From positions 1 through 64,000 of the forward strand of contig JAFMHL010000016.1 of the NCBI GenBank assembly GCA_017854535.1: DNA of 64,000 nt. Reading direction: 5' to 3'. Origin of the DNA: Nitratireductor sp. (GTDB lineage Bacteria; Pseudomonadota; Alphaproteobacteria; Rhizobiales; Rhizobiaceae). Shown here piece after piece: positions 54,749 through 64,000 of the stretch. A model generated the notes under the pieces. The model was not told the origin of the DNA. It saw only the letters and a program-made list of their open reading frames with translations, and ran no database searches. The translations under genes and the position numbers were made by a program. How positions within the stretch are numbered: the stretch's first letter is position 1; every line of letters begins with the position of its first letter.

Positions 54749-56411
54749 TTTGATCGATGAAAGGCAGATTGAGGCGCGTCGCTATCTGGTTATCCATCTG
54801 CCAAAATTACCAACGGACCGGATCATGCGCCAACGCCATGGTGCTGCATGGCGAATAAAGTCAACTATCAAAAACCAAGAAGGAGAACTTAGTTCATCTC
54901 CCTTAGCGATTGTCGATAAGATTAAAAATGCAATCCGGCTGGTTCATCTCGATGAGCATGCCGAACATCTTGGTATTGAACCAGGAACCAGTCTTGCTGA
55001 TGCGCGCGCTGCCTTTCCAGATATTGAAATACTGGAAAAAGACGAAAAAGCAGATCGCCTGTTATTTGACGCTATCGCTGACTGGTGTGACCGTTACACG
55101 CCTCTCATTGCCTTGGATAAACCAGCTCATGAGCTTTACGGACAATATGGCTTGTTGCTTGATATAACCGGCTGCGCCCATTTATTCGGGGGCGAACGCG
55201 AGCTTATGAAAGATGTGCTGGCGCGTCTTTTCCATCAAGGCATTATGGCCACTGGAGCCATCGCACCTACGCCCGGCGCAGCCTGGGCATTGTCTCGGTT
55301 TCAAAAACCTAAAGAAGATTGTTTCGATAGCGAATCGATAAAAAACCTTAGCCAGATAGAACAAAGCTTAACCCCACTACCCCTTGGAGCATTACGGCTG
55401 ACCATAGACACAATCAATGCTATGGCGCGTCTTGGTCTGCGCACCATAGGCCAATTGCGCTCCCAACCCAGAGCGCCCATTGCCCGGCGTTTCGGACGGG
55501 AAGTTCTCTTCAGATTAGATCAGGCCATGGGTTCTATTGAAGAGGCTATTTCGCCGCGCAGGCCAGTGGCAGAACTCATGGCCGAATGCAGGCTTCCTGA
55601 GCCCATTGCTCTTGAGACTGATATTGAGAAAACAACCCTAAGGTTAGCCAACCATCTTTGTGAGCAAATGGAGAAGAAGGGTCTTGGTGCACGAAAATTA
55701 GTGTTGTGTCTTTTTAGAGTAGACGGGAAAACATTCCATCTTGAAGCTGGCACTTCCCATCCGGAACGCGACCCAACAACCATCATACGATTGTTTCGCG
55801 AGCGTTTTGCAGCCCTGCAAGATGAGTATGATGCAGGTTATGGCTTTGAAACTCTACGCCTTTGCGTTTTAGCCAGTGAACCCATACGCCAAGAAGATAT
55901 CTCCTTTATGCAATCAGACGTTCAGGACGGTTCGTATCGCTTGATGGATCGCCTTGCCGCTCGGCTGGGTTCGCACAATATAAACAGAGGCCTTTTGCAG
56001 AATTCTCATTTACCTGAAAGCGCAGAATATGAGATCCCAAGTGATGAGTTTGAGGCACTCAGTAAGGCTCTAAACACTGAACCGATTTTACAAAAATATA
56101 CTCTGGATAACCAGTCACCCATTCGTCCTTTACGCATCTTTGCTTTTCCTGAAACCATTGAGGCCATTGCTGAAGTGCCTGACGGACCACCTATCCGGTT
56201 TCGATGGCGAAAAATCCTCCATCAGGTAACAAGATCAGAGGGCCCGGAACGTATCGTCGATCAGTGGTGGGGGAAATCTGTTTCACGTCAAACCCGTGAT
56301 TATTTCAGGATCGAAGATGATAAAGGCAATCGATACTGGCTCTTTCGCGAAGGGCTGTACGAACGTGAAACCGATAAACCAAAATGGTATCTACATGGCC
56401 AATTTGCGTGA
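54633..56411 (+). CDS. imuB: ImuB, Y-family polymerase-like SOS protein
   Basis: A 592-residue protein of the DinB-like Y family that has lost polymerase activity. RRYLVIHLPKLPTDRIMRQ begins the fold where an active polymerase has its metal-binding acidic residues. YGLLLDITGCAHLFGGERELMKDVLARLF near residue 172, and GALRLTIDTINAMARLGLRTIGQLRSQPRAPIARRFGREVLFRLDQAMGS, follow. It recruits DnaE2 and the beta clamp in known systems. It starts at 54633 (GGAA five bases upstream), overlapping imuA by 116 bases, a strong coupling. I see no later ATG before the core fold, so the overlap seems real. Confidence 0.9.
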   Translation: MTNALPFLKPIQTIESTLNLVLEGAALTGFEEPFQKSPDLIDERQIEARRYLVIHLPKLPTDRIMRQRHGAAWRIKSTIKNQEGELSSSPLAIVDKIKNAIRLVHLDEHAEHLGIEPGTSLADARAAFPDIEILEKDEKADRLLFDAIADWCDRYTPLIALDKPAHELYGQYGLLLDITGCAHLFGGERELMKDVLARLFHQGIMATGAIAPTPGAAWALSRFQKPKEDCFDSESIKNLSQIEQSLTPLPLGALRLTIDTINAMARLGLRTIGQLRSQPRAPIARRFGREVLFRLDQAMGSIEEAISPRRPVAELMAECRLPEPIALETDIEKTTLRLANHLCEQMEKKGLGARKLVLCLFRVDGKTFHLEAGTSHPERDPTTIIRLFRERFAALQDEYDAGYGFETLRLCVLASEPIRQEDISFMQSDVQDGSYRLMDRLAARLGSHNINRGLLQNSHLPESAEYEIPSDEFEALSKALNTEPILQKYTLDNQSPIRPLRIFAFPETIEAIAEVPDGPPIRFRWRKILHQVTRSEGPERIVDQWWGKSVSRQTRDYFRIEDDKGNRYWLFREGLYERETDKPKWYLHGQFA

Positions 56412-56431
56412 AATTCTGGGTAAGTGTTCCT

Positions 56432-59400
56432 ATGTTTTTTGAAAGCATTATTACCAGTAATTTTTCGTTCCTGCGCGGCGCATCACATCCTGAAGAACTG
56501 GTTGTAACAGCAAAGAAGCTGGGTCTGGCAGGAATTGCTCTTTGTGATCGAAACACATTGGCGGGAGTGGTTCGCGGCCATATGGCTGCAAAAGAAGCTA
56601 ACCTGCGATATCAACCAGGATGCCGACTGGTTTTTATGGATGGCACACCGCAAATCATCGCATGGCCTAAAAATCTGAAAGGCTGGAACAATGTATGCAG
56701 ATTGTTAAGTGCTGGAAACAGGCGCGCGCCAAAGGGTGAATGTTGGCTAACACTTTCTGATCTGTTGCAATGGGGCAATGATCTGGCGATGGCTGCCTGT
56801 ATTGAAGATGCATCATCATTGATCGGTTCGTCACAGAGAAAAACCCTTTTCACCTGTCTTGAAACCCTTAGATCAAATTTTCCAAATGCAGTGCGCTTGG
56901 CCTTTGTTTGTGATTATTCAACCAGCCATCAACGCAATATGAACGCCATGGTTCATATCAGCAAGCAGGCTGGCCTTCCTTTGCTTGCAACCAATAATAT
57001 TCTTTACCATCGTCCGGCCCGTCATCGCCTGCAAGATGTTCTAACCTGTATCCGTGAGCATGTAACATTGAACGAAGCTGGACTACTTCTTGAAAGCAAT
57101 GCCGAGCGTCATTTGAAGACACCAGAAGAAATGGCGCACCTCTTTAGGCAATTTCCCTTGGCGCTCGAAGAAACAGAGAGGCTTTTTTCTGAATTACAAT
57201 TCTCTCTGGATGAGCTGAAATATCAATATCCTGATGAAATACCTGTCAGCGGACTGAGCCAAAAACAGGAGTTACGCCGACTTGCACTTGAAGGAGCTAA
57301 TGAACGTTATAAAAACAGCCCTCCTCAAAAAGTACTTCAACAAATCGACCATGAGCTGAAACTGATTGAAGAACTGAAGTACGAACCGTATTTTTTGACT
57401 GTTTATGACATTGTTCGGTTTGCACGCTCTGAAGGTATTTTATGTCAGGGTCGCGGCTCTGCGGCTAATTCAACGGTCTGTTACTGTATCGGAATCACCG
57501 ATGTGGATCCGGTATTGACCGATCTCTTGTTTGAACGGTTCATTTCACCCGAGCGGCGTGAACCACCCGATATCGATGTGGACTTCGAGCATGAACGGCG
57601 CGAAGAGGTAATCCAGTATATTTACGAAAAATACGGCCGCGAACATTCAGCTTTAGCCGCAACTGTAATCACCTATCGCTCACGATCTGCAGCAAGAGAG
57701 GTCGGAAAAGTCTTTGGCTTATCCCAAGATGCCATCGGCGCTCTTTCTTCTTCTGTATGGGGTCATCAGGGAAGCGGTGAGTTGGGCCAACGCGAAGCTG
57801 ACCAAGGAGGACTTGATACAAAGGACATCATCGTTTCCCAAGTCTTGGAACTGGCTAATGAAATTAATGGATTTCCACGACATCTGTCACAGCATGTGGG
57901 TGGCTTTGTTATTACTCGAGACCGTCTGGATACAATCGTTCCGCTTATGAACACTGCCATGGAGGGCCGTATTCAGGTGGAGTGGGACAAGGATGATCTT
58001 GAATCGCTGGGCATTTTGAAAATTGATATACTTGCTCTTGGTATGCTCACTTGCTTGCGTAAGGCCTTCAAACTTTTAGAGACCCATTATGGAAAGCAAA
58101 CCACCCTCGCCACAATGGAGAAAGAAGACAAGCGTACCTATGCCATGATCCAGCGTGCAGATACTGTTGGTGTATTCCAAATCGAAAGCCGGGCGCAAAT
58201 GTCGATGTTACCGCGATTGAAGCCACGTGAGTTTTACGATTTGGTTATTGAAGTCGCTATTGTGCGACCCGGTCCCATTCAAGGCGATATGGTCCATCCT
58301 TATCTACGCCGCCGCCAAGGCAAGGAAAAGATCAGCTTTCCTTCAAAAGAGTTGGAAGATGTTCTGGGTAGAACTTTGGGCGTTCCGCTTTTTCAGGAAC
58401 AAGCCATGAAGATCGCGATCGTTGCTGCAGGCTTTTCACCGGGTGAAGCAGACAAATTACGCAGAGCTATGGCAACCTTTCGCCGGGTTGGAACCATTCA
58501 TACCTTTCAGGAAAAGATGATTAAAGGCATGGCCGCAAAAGGGTATGATCCAGCGTTTGCCGAGCGATGCTTCAAACAGATTGAAGGTTTTGGCGAATAT
58601 GGTTTTCCTGAAAGCCATGCGGCCAGTTTTGCTCTATTGGTATACGCGTCCTGTTGGTTAAAGTGCCACTATCCAGATGTCTTTGCGGCAGCAATTATCA
58701 ACTCCCAGCCTATGGGTTTCTATTCCCCTTCCCAACTGGTGCGCGATGCTAAAGAGCATGGCGTAAAGATATTACCGCCGGATATTAATCTTGCCACATA
58801 TGATTGTACGCTAGAACCTGAAACATTTGATCAAAGAAAACTTCATCAAAAAAACAGTGAGATGGCCGATGATATCAAAAGTTCCCACAGCGTCAGATTA
58901 GGCTTTCGGCAGATTAAAGGCATAGGCGAAAAGGAAGCCATATTGATCGATGAAAACCGCCCCTCATGTGGCATCTATAGCACTGTAAGATCACTTTGGT
59001 TAAAGACTGGCCTGTCGAAAGGCGCGATGGAAAAACTGGCCGATGCAGATGCATTCCGCTCAATTGGACTTGATCGACGTGCAGCCCTTTGGCAGGTCCG
59101 CGCTCTGGATAGACTTGCAAAAAAAGACCGTATGCCTCTGTTTGATCACGGTATTAACGCTGCAACTGATTTACAAAACGAACCAACAGCTAATCTGCCA
59201 CTTATGCCCCAAAGCGAACATGTCATTCAAGATTATCGCTCGCTCTCACTTTCGTTAAAAGCGCATCCCGTTTCATTTTTGCGCGGCGCTTTCTCGATGC
59301 AAAAAATACTTCCATGTAGAGCCCTAGAAGACATCCGTAATAATAGCTTGATTGAAATCGTAGGACTGGTGGTGGTTCGCCAAAGACCCGGGTCAGCAAA

Positions 59401-59860
59401 GGGCGTAGTTTTCATGACGCTTGAAGATGAAACTGGTATTGGCAATGTTATCGTCTGGCCAAAAATATTCGATCAATATCGTAGTATTGTCATGTCTGCC
59501 CGTTTGGTGCGCGTGAAAGGAAAATTGCAAAAATCTGATGGCATTACCCATCTCATTGCTCACAGTTTGGATGATGCAACACCAATGCTTGCAGCCATCA
59601 CAGAACAAGGGCTTTTTGCTGCCAATCAACAGGGCAGCCAATCAACATCAGATTTTGATATTGGCGGGTTGGCAAATGCGGATGAAGTAAAAAGGCCTAT
59701 TGAAGATACTCGCCAAGTCGTCAATTCAAAAACAAAGGTTTTGCAGCTTCTTAAAGATAAATCACGCGAGGCAAATATTATGAAAATGCCTACATCAAAA
59801 TCTATCAGTCCTACTCAAGAAGCAGCAAAAGTTATGCCCAAAGGGCGAAATTTTCACTAG
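56432..59860 (+). CDS. dnaE2: error-prone DNA polymerase III alpha-like subunit
   Basis: A 1142-residue translesion polymerase. A PHP domain at the N-terminus (about residues 1-250; ITSNFSFLRGASHPEELV) has lost some metal ligands. The polymerase core has GRGSAANSTVCYCIGITDVDPV, the catalytic PDIDVDFEHERREEVIQYIYEKYG, VGVFQIESRAQMSMLPRLKPREFYDLVIE and IEGFGEYGFPESHAASFALLVYAS. A C-terminal OB-fold (IVGLVVVRQRPGSAKGVVFMTLEDETGIGNVIVWPKIF) binds DNA or a partner. The start at 56432 (MFFESIITSN) matches family N-termini. It lies 20 bases after imuB, under the same SOS box. Confidence 0.95.
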   Translation: MFFESIITSNFSFLRGASHPEELVVTAKKLGLAGIALCDRNTLAGVVRGHMAAKEANLRYQPGCRLVFMDGTPQIIAWPKNLKGWNNVCRLLSAGNRRAPKGECWLTLSDLLQWGNDLAMAACIEDASSLIGSSQRKTLFTCLETLRSNFPNAVRLAFVCDYSTSHQRNMNAMVHISKQAGLPLLATNNILYHRPARHRLQDVLTCIREHVTLNEAGLLLESNAERHLKTPEEMAHLFRQFPLALEETERLFSELQFSLDELKYQYPDEIPVSGLSQKQELRRLALEGANERYKNSPPQKVLQQIDHELKLIEELKYEPYFLTVYDIVRFARSEGILCQGRGSAANSTVCYCIGITDVDPVLTDLLFERFISPERREPPDIDVDFEHERREEVIQYIYEKYGREHSALAATVITYRSRSAAREVGKVFGLSQDAIGALSSSVWGHQGSGELGQREADQGGLDTKDIIVSQVLELANEINGFPRHLSQHVGGFVITRDRLDTIVPLMNTAMEGRIQVEWDKDDLESLGILKIDILALGMLTCLRKAFKLLETHYGKQTTLATMEKEDKRTYAMIQRADTVGVFQIESRAQMSMLPRLKPREFYDLVIEVAIVRPGPIQGDMVHPYLRRRQGKEKISFPSKELEDVLGRTLGVPLFQEQAMKIAIVAAGFSPGEADKLRRAMATFRRVGTIHTFQEKMIKGMAAKGYDPAFAERCFKQIEGFGEYGFPESHAASFALLVYASCWLKCHYPDVFAAAIINSQPMGFYSPSQLVRDAKEHGVKILPPDINLATYDCTLEPETFDQRKLHQKNSEMADDIKSSHSVRLGFRQIKGIGEKEAILIDENRPSCGIYSTVRSLWLKTGLSKGAMEKLADADAFRSIGLDRRAALWQVRALDRLAKKDRMPLFDHGINAATDLQNEPTANLPLMPQSEHVIQDYRSLSLSLKAHPVSFLRGAFSMQKILPCRALEDIRNNSLIEIVGLVVVRQRPGSAKGVVFMTLEDETGIGNVIVWPKIFDQYRSIVMSARLVRVKGKLQKSDGITHLIAHSLDDATPMLAAITEQGLFAANQQGSQSTSDFDIGGLANADEVKRPIEDTRQVVNSKTKVLQLLKDKSREANIMKMPTSKSISPTQEAAKVMPKGRNFH

Positions 59861-59868
59861 CCCCGTCT

Positions 59869-60780
59869 CTATGCAGATTTCTTAATAAAGGTTCCATTGT
59901 TCAATTCGCGGATGGCCGTCCGCAATTCGTCTTGTGTGTTCATAACAATCGGTCCATGCCATGCGACGGGCTCCTGAATGGGCGCGCCAGAAACCAGAAG
60001 GAAACGGATACCCTTTTCTCCAGCTTGAACAACAATTTCATCTCCAGTGCCAAACATTACCAAATGACGGTCGCCTGCCACATCACGAATATGGATTTCT
60101 TCTCCATCAACTTCTTTTTCCAACAACACGCCCATTGGCTTGGAAGCATCAGCAAATATTCCTGACCCTTCGAAAACATAGGCGAATGTTTTTTGCCAGG
60201 TATCGGCAGGCAAAACTTTTCTAACGCCCGCTGGGATAAAAACATCTAGATAACGGGGTTGCGCTGCAATACCGTCTACTGGCCCTGACTTCCCCCAAAA
60301 ATTTCCACAAATCACTTTAACCCGCGAACCATCATCCTCTGTAATAACAGGGATATCCTTTGATTTCACATCTTGGTATCGGGGATCGGTCATCTTCATA
60401 TCAGAAGGTAAATTTGCCCATAGCTGAAATCCGTGCATCCGCCCAAAGGCATCTCCCTTCGGCATTTCCTGATGAAGAATTCCAGAACCCGCGGTCATCC
60501 ATTGGATATCGCCAGCCTCCAACTCACCCTGATTGCCCAGAGAATCACCATGATAAATGGTTCCACTCAACACATAGGTAATGGTTTCAATGCCCCGATG
60601 GGGATGCCACGGAAAGCCTTTCAAAAAGTCTTCGGGACGATCGTTCCTGAAATCGTCAAACAACAAAAATGGATCAGCCATAGAAGGATCACCAAAACCA
60701 AAGGCGCGATGAAGTTTAACACCGGCGCCTTCCAAGGCAGGTTGAGCTTTAGATATATGAGTAACTGGACGGATAGACAT
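59869..60780 (-). CDS. pirin-family protein
   Basis: A 303-residue bicupin. The metal-binding His residues of the pirin N-terminal cupin lie in GFPWHPHRGIETITYVLSG and in TAGSGILHQEMPKG, and the GFQLWANLP segment follows. The second cupin (GSGIFADASKPMGVLLEK) is weaker. Pirins vary from quercetinase-like dioxygenases to regulators; no assignment is possible. GGAG precedes the ATG. It converges with dnaE2 with eight bases between. Confidence 0.92.
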   Translation of the reverse strand: MSIRPVTHISKAQPALEGAGVKLHRAFGFGDPSMADPFLLFDDFRNDRPEDFLKGFPWHPHRGIETITYVLSGTIYHGDSLGNQGELEAGDIQWMTAGSGILHQEMPKGDAFGRMHGFQLWANLPSDMKMTDPRYQDVKSKDIPVITEDDGSRVKVICGNFWGKSGPVDGIAAQPRYLDVFIPAGVRKVLPADTWQKTFAYVFEGSGIFADASKPMGVLLEKEVDGEEIHIRDVAGDRHLVMFGTGDEIVVQAGEKGIRFLLVSGAPIQEPVAWHGPIVMNTQDELRTAIRELNNGTFIKKSA

Positions 60781-60865
60781 TAATAGCTCCGAGCTAGTGA
60801 ATATGCTTTATACAATCTAATGAGACAAGAACACTGTATCAAGCAACAGATAATCTACGGATCGT

Positions 60866-62299
60866 TCACTTTTTCACCCGGTCATAAACATCATCTATCC
60901 TGATGATATCATCTTCACCTAAGTAATTACCCGTTTGAACTTCTATCAAGATCAGCGGTTCACTAAACGTATTGGCAAGACGATGGACAGAACCCTTTGG
61001 GATATAGACGCTTTCATCTCTTTCACAAAACCTTGTCACATCGCCAATTGTAACCTCAGCTTTGCCGGAAACCACAATCCAGTGCTCTGCCCGATGACAA
61101 TGTGATTGTAGTGACAAAGATTGACCCGGTTCAACCCGGAGACGTTTAACCTGATACCCCTCGCCCAAATCAATTCTGTGAAACTCTCCCCAAGGACGGT
61201 AATCCACTTCTGGATACATGTTTATTTGAATATCAGGTTCCTCAGCGCGGTTGGCCATAAGCCCTGTCATTTCACACTTTGCCCGATGGGACACCAAAAC
61301 CGCATCACGTGTAACCACGACCGCAAGATTATCTACGCCTACCAAGCAGGTTCTATGAAAGGGCGAGTGAACGAAATTATCGGAGCTCTCACAAAATTCA
61401 ACATTGCCCTCAACTTTATTGTTGAAGTTGTCTGAGGGAAACATGGAGGCTGCCCTATCCCAATTACCGATATCGCGCCAGATAATTTGCACTGGGCATA
61501 CAGCTACTTTGTCAGATCGTTCTAAAACAGCAATATCGATAGAAATGGATGGTATTGATTTGATTAAAATCGGATCAATTTCAAGGGCCCCATCATTCAA
61601 TCGACCCATATCAAAAGCTTGTGTTGCCAACTTCAAAAGTTCAGGTTGGAGACGCTTCAATTCTGCGAGAAACAACTTCGCATTCAAAAGAAACATACCG
61701 GCATTCCAAAGATAACCGTTGTCACAAAATTTTTGCGCATCACATGCATTTGGCTTTTCGATAAATCGTCCAACCGTTGAAATGGAAATCTCAGCTTCAC
61801 GAAATATGGCATTACCAGCTTGGATATATCCATATCCGGTTTGTGGGCTATCGGGTGGAATACCGAACGTCAACAAATGGCTGCCGCAAACACCTGCAGC
61901 ACAGCTCACAATGCGATTAAATTGTTCCACCGGCTCAATTTGATGATCTGAAGGCAGAATTAATAGGTTAGGATTATCATTTCGTTGCAACGCAAGAAGA
62001 CAGGCGAAGATAATGGCTGGGCAGGAATTTTTACCTTCTGGCTCGAGACAAAGGTCCGCCTGAACATCAATTTCTTCCAGTTGATTGAAAACAACTTCTC
62101 GATGAGACGAGTTGGTAACAACTATTGGACGATGATCATAGATATCATCCGCACATCTTTGAACTGTTTGTTGGAACAGTGTTTTGGTACTATCAAAATG
62201 TAAAAAATGCTTCGGTGTCCGAGGGCTGGAAAGCGGCCATAAACGGCTACCCCGTCCACCGCACAAAACAACCGGTATTATTTGGCCAGTTCCACCCAT
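60866..62299 (-). CDS. mannose-1-phosphate guanylyltransferase/mannose-6-phosphate isomerase
   Basis: A 477-residue bifunctional enzyme for GDP-mannose supply. The nucleotidyltransferase domain begins VVLCGGRGSRLWPLSSPRTPKHF near residue 10, with ILPSDHQIEPVEQFN and GRFIEKPNACDAQKF. The C-terminal cupin (YRPWGEFHRIDLGEGYQVKRLRVEPGQSLSLQSHCHRAEHWIVVSGKAEV) is the type II PMI domain with its metal-binding His and Glu. Lengths and order match AlgA/ManC/RfbA-type proteins. GGTGGAG precedes the ATG at 62299; the earlier TTG is less likely. It suggests polysaccharide synthesis. Confidence 0.93.
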   Translation of the reverse strand: MGGTGQIIPVVLCGGRGSRLWPLSSPRTPKHFLHFDSTKTLFQQTVQRCADDIYDHRPIVVTNSSHREVVFNQLEEIDVQADLCLEPEGKNSCPAIIFACLLALQRNDNPNLLILPSDHQIEPVEQFNRIVSCAAGVCGSHLLTFGIPPDSPQTGYGYIQAGNAIFREAEISISTVGRFIEKPNACDAQKFCDNGYLWNAGMFLLNAKLFLAELKRLQPELLKLATQAFDMGRLNDGALEIDPILIKSIPSISIDIAVLERSDKVAVCPVQIIWRDIGNWDRAASMFPSDNFNNKVEGNVEFCESSDNFVHSPFHRTCLVGVDNLAVVVTRDAVLVSHRAKCEMTGLMANRAEEPDIQINMYPEVDYRPWGEFHRIDLGEGYQVKRLRVEPGQSLSLQSHCHRAEHWIVVSGKAEVTIGDVTRFCERDESVYIPKGSVHRLANTFSEPLILIEVQTGNYLGEDDIIRIDDVYDRVKK

Positions 62300-62400
62300 G
62301 ACTCCACCCTGCAAAACGCAACAAACAAGTGTGGTTCGAAAATAGTTTAAAGCGAATTTACAACCATGTACAGCTTAAAAGTGAATATCTAGATTTTGCG

Positions 62401-63453
62401 CTATCTAGGTATTGTTGACTGGCTCCAAAGGGGCAGTCTATACCCATTTAAGATCGCATGGATAATTCGTAGAGACTGCAGCCCTTCATAACCGCTTACC
62501 AGTGGTTCACATTTGCCCAAGATTACATCGCAGAAATGTCTAATCTGAAGTGTCAACGGATTTTCATTTTCGACAGACATTACAGTCTTAGAAATAGGCT
62601 CCCACCAACTTTTCTTGCCACCATAATGCCAAAGGCCTAGATCGGGTAAAGATAAAGAACCATTGGTTCCGGAGATTTGATAGCAAGACTGATCTGTCTT
62701 TGGATAAGCAGGATTTTCACCCGATGTTAACTCCCAACTCCAGGGTGCAACAATCGTGTCGGAAACGCTCATGGTTCCCAAAGCGCCAGATTGAAATCTG
62801 AGTGCTATTGCAGCGCTATCTTCAACATCATGCCCGCGTGTCTTACTGGATAAAACCGAATGAACCTCTGTTATCTCACCGCATAGATAGCGCAATAGAT
62901 CGACATCATGAATGAGGTTTGTAAGAACTGGCCCAGCGCCTTTTTGCCGACGCCAAGCAACGTCATAATAATCATCAGGCTTGTATAGCCAACATATTGC
63001 ATTCACGGAAACAATTTTGCCAATAGCACCTTCATCAATTAATTGCTTGGCCTGCTGCATAATTGGATTATGGCGACGGTGATGACCAACAAGGACAGGT
63101 ATGTTTTTCTTTGCGGCTAAAGAAACCAGCTTCTCACCTTCATCAAGATTATTCGCGATTGGCTTTTCTATTAGAATTGGAATACCAGCAGAAACACATA
63201 CCAAGCCATTTTCCACATGCATCCCGGTGGGTGTAGCAATGACAATACCATCGGGTTTATCAGCGCTCAGCAATGATTCGAGCGATGCAAACCAAGGACA
63301 GCCATATTGCTCAGATAGTTCCCTTGCCGCATCTGTAGGATCAACGATGGAATGCAAATTTGCCTCACGAACAATCTGCTCGATGTGGCGGCGGCCAATA
63401 AGTCCGGCGCCCATAACGGCAATTTTTAAACCTGTCTTATTAACTACAGTCAT
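62401..63453 (-). CDS. Gfo/Idh/MocA-family oxidoreductase
   Basis: A 350-residue NAD(P)-dependent dehydrogenase. The Rossmann motif IAVMGAGLIGRRHIEQI is near residue 10. GIVIATPTGMHVENGLVCVSAGIPILIEKPIANN contains the conserved EKP lysine near residue 95. VGHHRRHNPIMQQAKQLI and VLTNLIHDVDLLRYLCGEI (with the catalytic HDxDL-type His/Asp) follow. The family includes inositol and sugar dehydrogenases; the substrate is not fixed. Its neighbours (mannose enzyme, mannitol dehydrogenase-like gene) suggest sugar metabolism. Confidence 0.9.
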   Translation of the reverse strand: MTVVNKTGLKIAVMGAGLIGRRHIEQIVREANLHSIVDPTDAARELSEQYGCPWFASLESLLSADKPDGIVIATPTGMHVENGLVCVSAGIPILIEKPIANNLDEGEKLVSLAAKKNIPVLVGHHRRHNPIMQQAKQLIDEGAIGKIVSVNAICWLYKPDDYYDVAWRRQKGAGPVLTNLIHDVDLLRYLCGEITEVHSVLSSKTRGHDVEDSAAIALRFQSGALGTMSVSDTIVAPWSWELTSGENPAYPKTDQSCYQISGTNGSLSLPDLGLWHYGGKKSWWEPISKTVMSVENENPLTLQIRHFCDVILGKCEPLVSGYEGLQSLRIIHAILNGYRLPLWSQSTIPR

Positions 63454-63556
63454 GAATTTGATAAACCTTTAGTAGTGAAACAGAATGACTAGCTTATCGT
63501 TAATTAGTCAGAAGAAAAGTGCACAGCGCTCAAACCTATCAAATGAAAAGATTAAA

Positions 63557-64000
63557 TCACGATCCCTTGATATAGGATTCGAGCGTAGCTTTGGTGCCAT
63601 TTTGCCACAGAGAATTAAGAGCATCTGAGAAGGCCTCAGCAAAAATATTGTTTGACGACAAGGATCCGTAAATATCGTCCATCTCAAGCCATTTGATTGG
63701 ATCATCTTTCGCCAGCTTGGATTGAACTGTAAGTCTTTCCCAATTGGGATCATTTGGTTCAATCACTGTTCCTGCGTCACTTGTCCCAAAACAATAGCGA
63801 CACCAAAGAGCAGATTCGAGGGCAAGTCCATCCACGGATAATCCAGCTTTTAATCTGTCTTCCACCATTGGTAATATGAATTTGGGCTGACGGTTTGATC
63901 CATCAAAGCACAAGCGGGGGATCGTATCTCCAACTGCTTCATTCGAAAAGCGTTCAACAATCTTGTCAAAATACGCTTCTCTGCTGACATTGGATATCTC
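63557..64000 (-). CDS. mannitol dehydrogenase/fructuronate reductase-family protein, 5' end missing
   Basis: Only the last 147 residues are seen; the frame stays open to the window edge. REAYFDKIVERFSNEAVGDTIPRLCFDG matches the family region before the C-terminal helical domain. SNRQPKFILPMVEDRLKAG, LALESALWCRYCFG and DDIYGSLSSNNIFAEAF follow, resembling the long-chain mannitol dehydrogenase (MtlK) and fructuronate reductase (UxuB) C-terminus. The N-terminal Rossmann part lies beyond position 64000. The substrate cannot be decided from this fragment. Confidence 0.85.
   Translation of the reverse strand, partial: EISNVSREAYFDKIVERFSNEAVGDTIPRLCFDGSNRQPKFILPMVEDRLKAGLSVDGLALESALWCRYCFGTSDAGTVIEPNDPNWERLTVQSKLAKDDPIKWLEMDDIYGSLSSNNIFAEAFSDALNSLWQNGTKATLESYIKGS

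Noticed and set aside
1-64000. tRNA or rRNA genes, CRISPR arrays, insertion sequences and phage genes
   Set aside because: I looked for T-loop signatures, regularly spaced repeats, transposase-like frames and terminal repeats and saw none convincing. A dedicated tRNA or repeat search could still find a missed short element.

Overview
The window reads as a stretch of an alphaproteobacterial chromosome, most likely order Hyphomicrobiales (Rhizobiales), with a moderate GC content (mid-40s percent by eye). The evidence is gene content and order: hisC-tyrC-DUF2125-chaC-plsC, ftsEX-hpt-cpdR, rsmB-heparinase-purH, an L32 without zinc cysteines, a DUF1674 protein, and an imuA-imuB-dnaE2 mutasome behind a GAAC-N7-GAAC SOS box. 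Gene density is high and mostly housekeeping. I see no tRNA or rRNA gene, insertion sequence, prophage or CRISPR array. The genus cannot be fixed from the sequence alone.

Layout. (1) 1-10.3 kb: an Abi-alpha (DUF4393)-like protein, a small four-cysteine protein, then a seven-gene minus-strand valine/branched-chain acyl-CoA catabolic operon (mmsA, acyl-CoA dehydrogenase, 3-hydroxyisobutyryl-CoA hydrolase, mmsB, enoyl-CoA hydratase, thiolase, pccB). A divergent LysR gene and a palindromic operator candidate lie at its head. (2) 10.3-13.2 kb: a VOC protein with an AraC regulator, and an ArsR/SRPBCC/membrane-protein group behind a 36-bp perfect palindrome. (3) 13.2-26.5 kb: ispA, mtgA, rpmF with a terminator-like leader, a giant ABC-like protein with degenerate ATPase motifs and a cyclic-nucleotide domain, a PAS-GGDEF-EAL protein, an MFS carrier, ispG, a biosynthetic-type thiolase and a YhhN protein. 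(4) 26.5-45 kb: methyltransferase-hisC-tyrC, DUF2125, chaC, plsC, ftsX-ftsE, a DUF3426-like membrane protein, hpt-cpdR, sdhE4-type factor, rsmB, heparinase, purH, an MFS carrier and a lemA-TPM-TPM operon. (5) 45-53.5 kb: pdxY, carbonic anhydrase, asd, leuB, an M23 peptidase, leuD, a CitE-like lyase and small proteins. (6) 53.5-64 kb: imuA-imuB-dnaE2, pirin, a GDP-mannose enzyme, a Gfo/Idh/MocA dehydrogenase and the 3' part of a mannitol dehydrogenase-family gene cut by the window end.

The most interesting unannotated signal is a 39-codon reading frame on the minus strand between leuB and asd. Eight Thr and five Lys codons lie in its last twenty, followed by two mutually exclusive hairpins ahead of asd. 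Asd makes the common precursor of Lys, Thr and Met, so this looks like an amino-acid attenuation leader. Other points worth a look are the rpmF leader, the pseudo-ATPase ABC/cNMP protein, the ArsR palindrome, and a structured element after the carbonic anhydrase operon.
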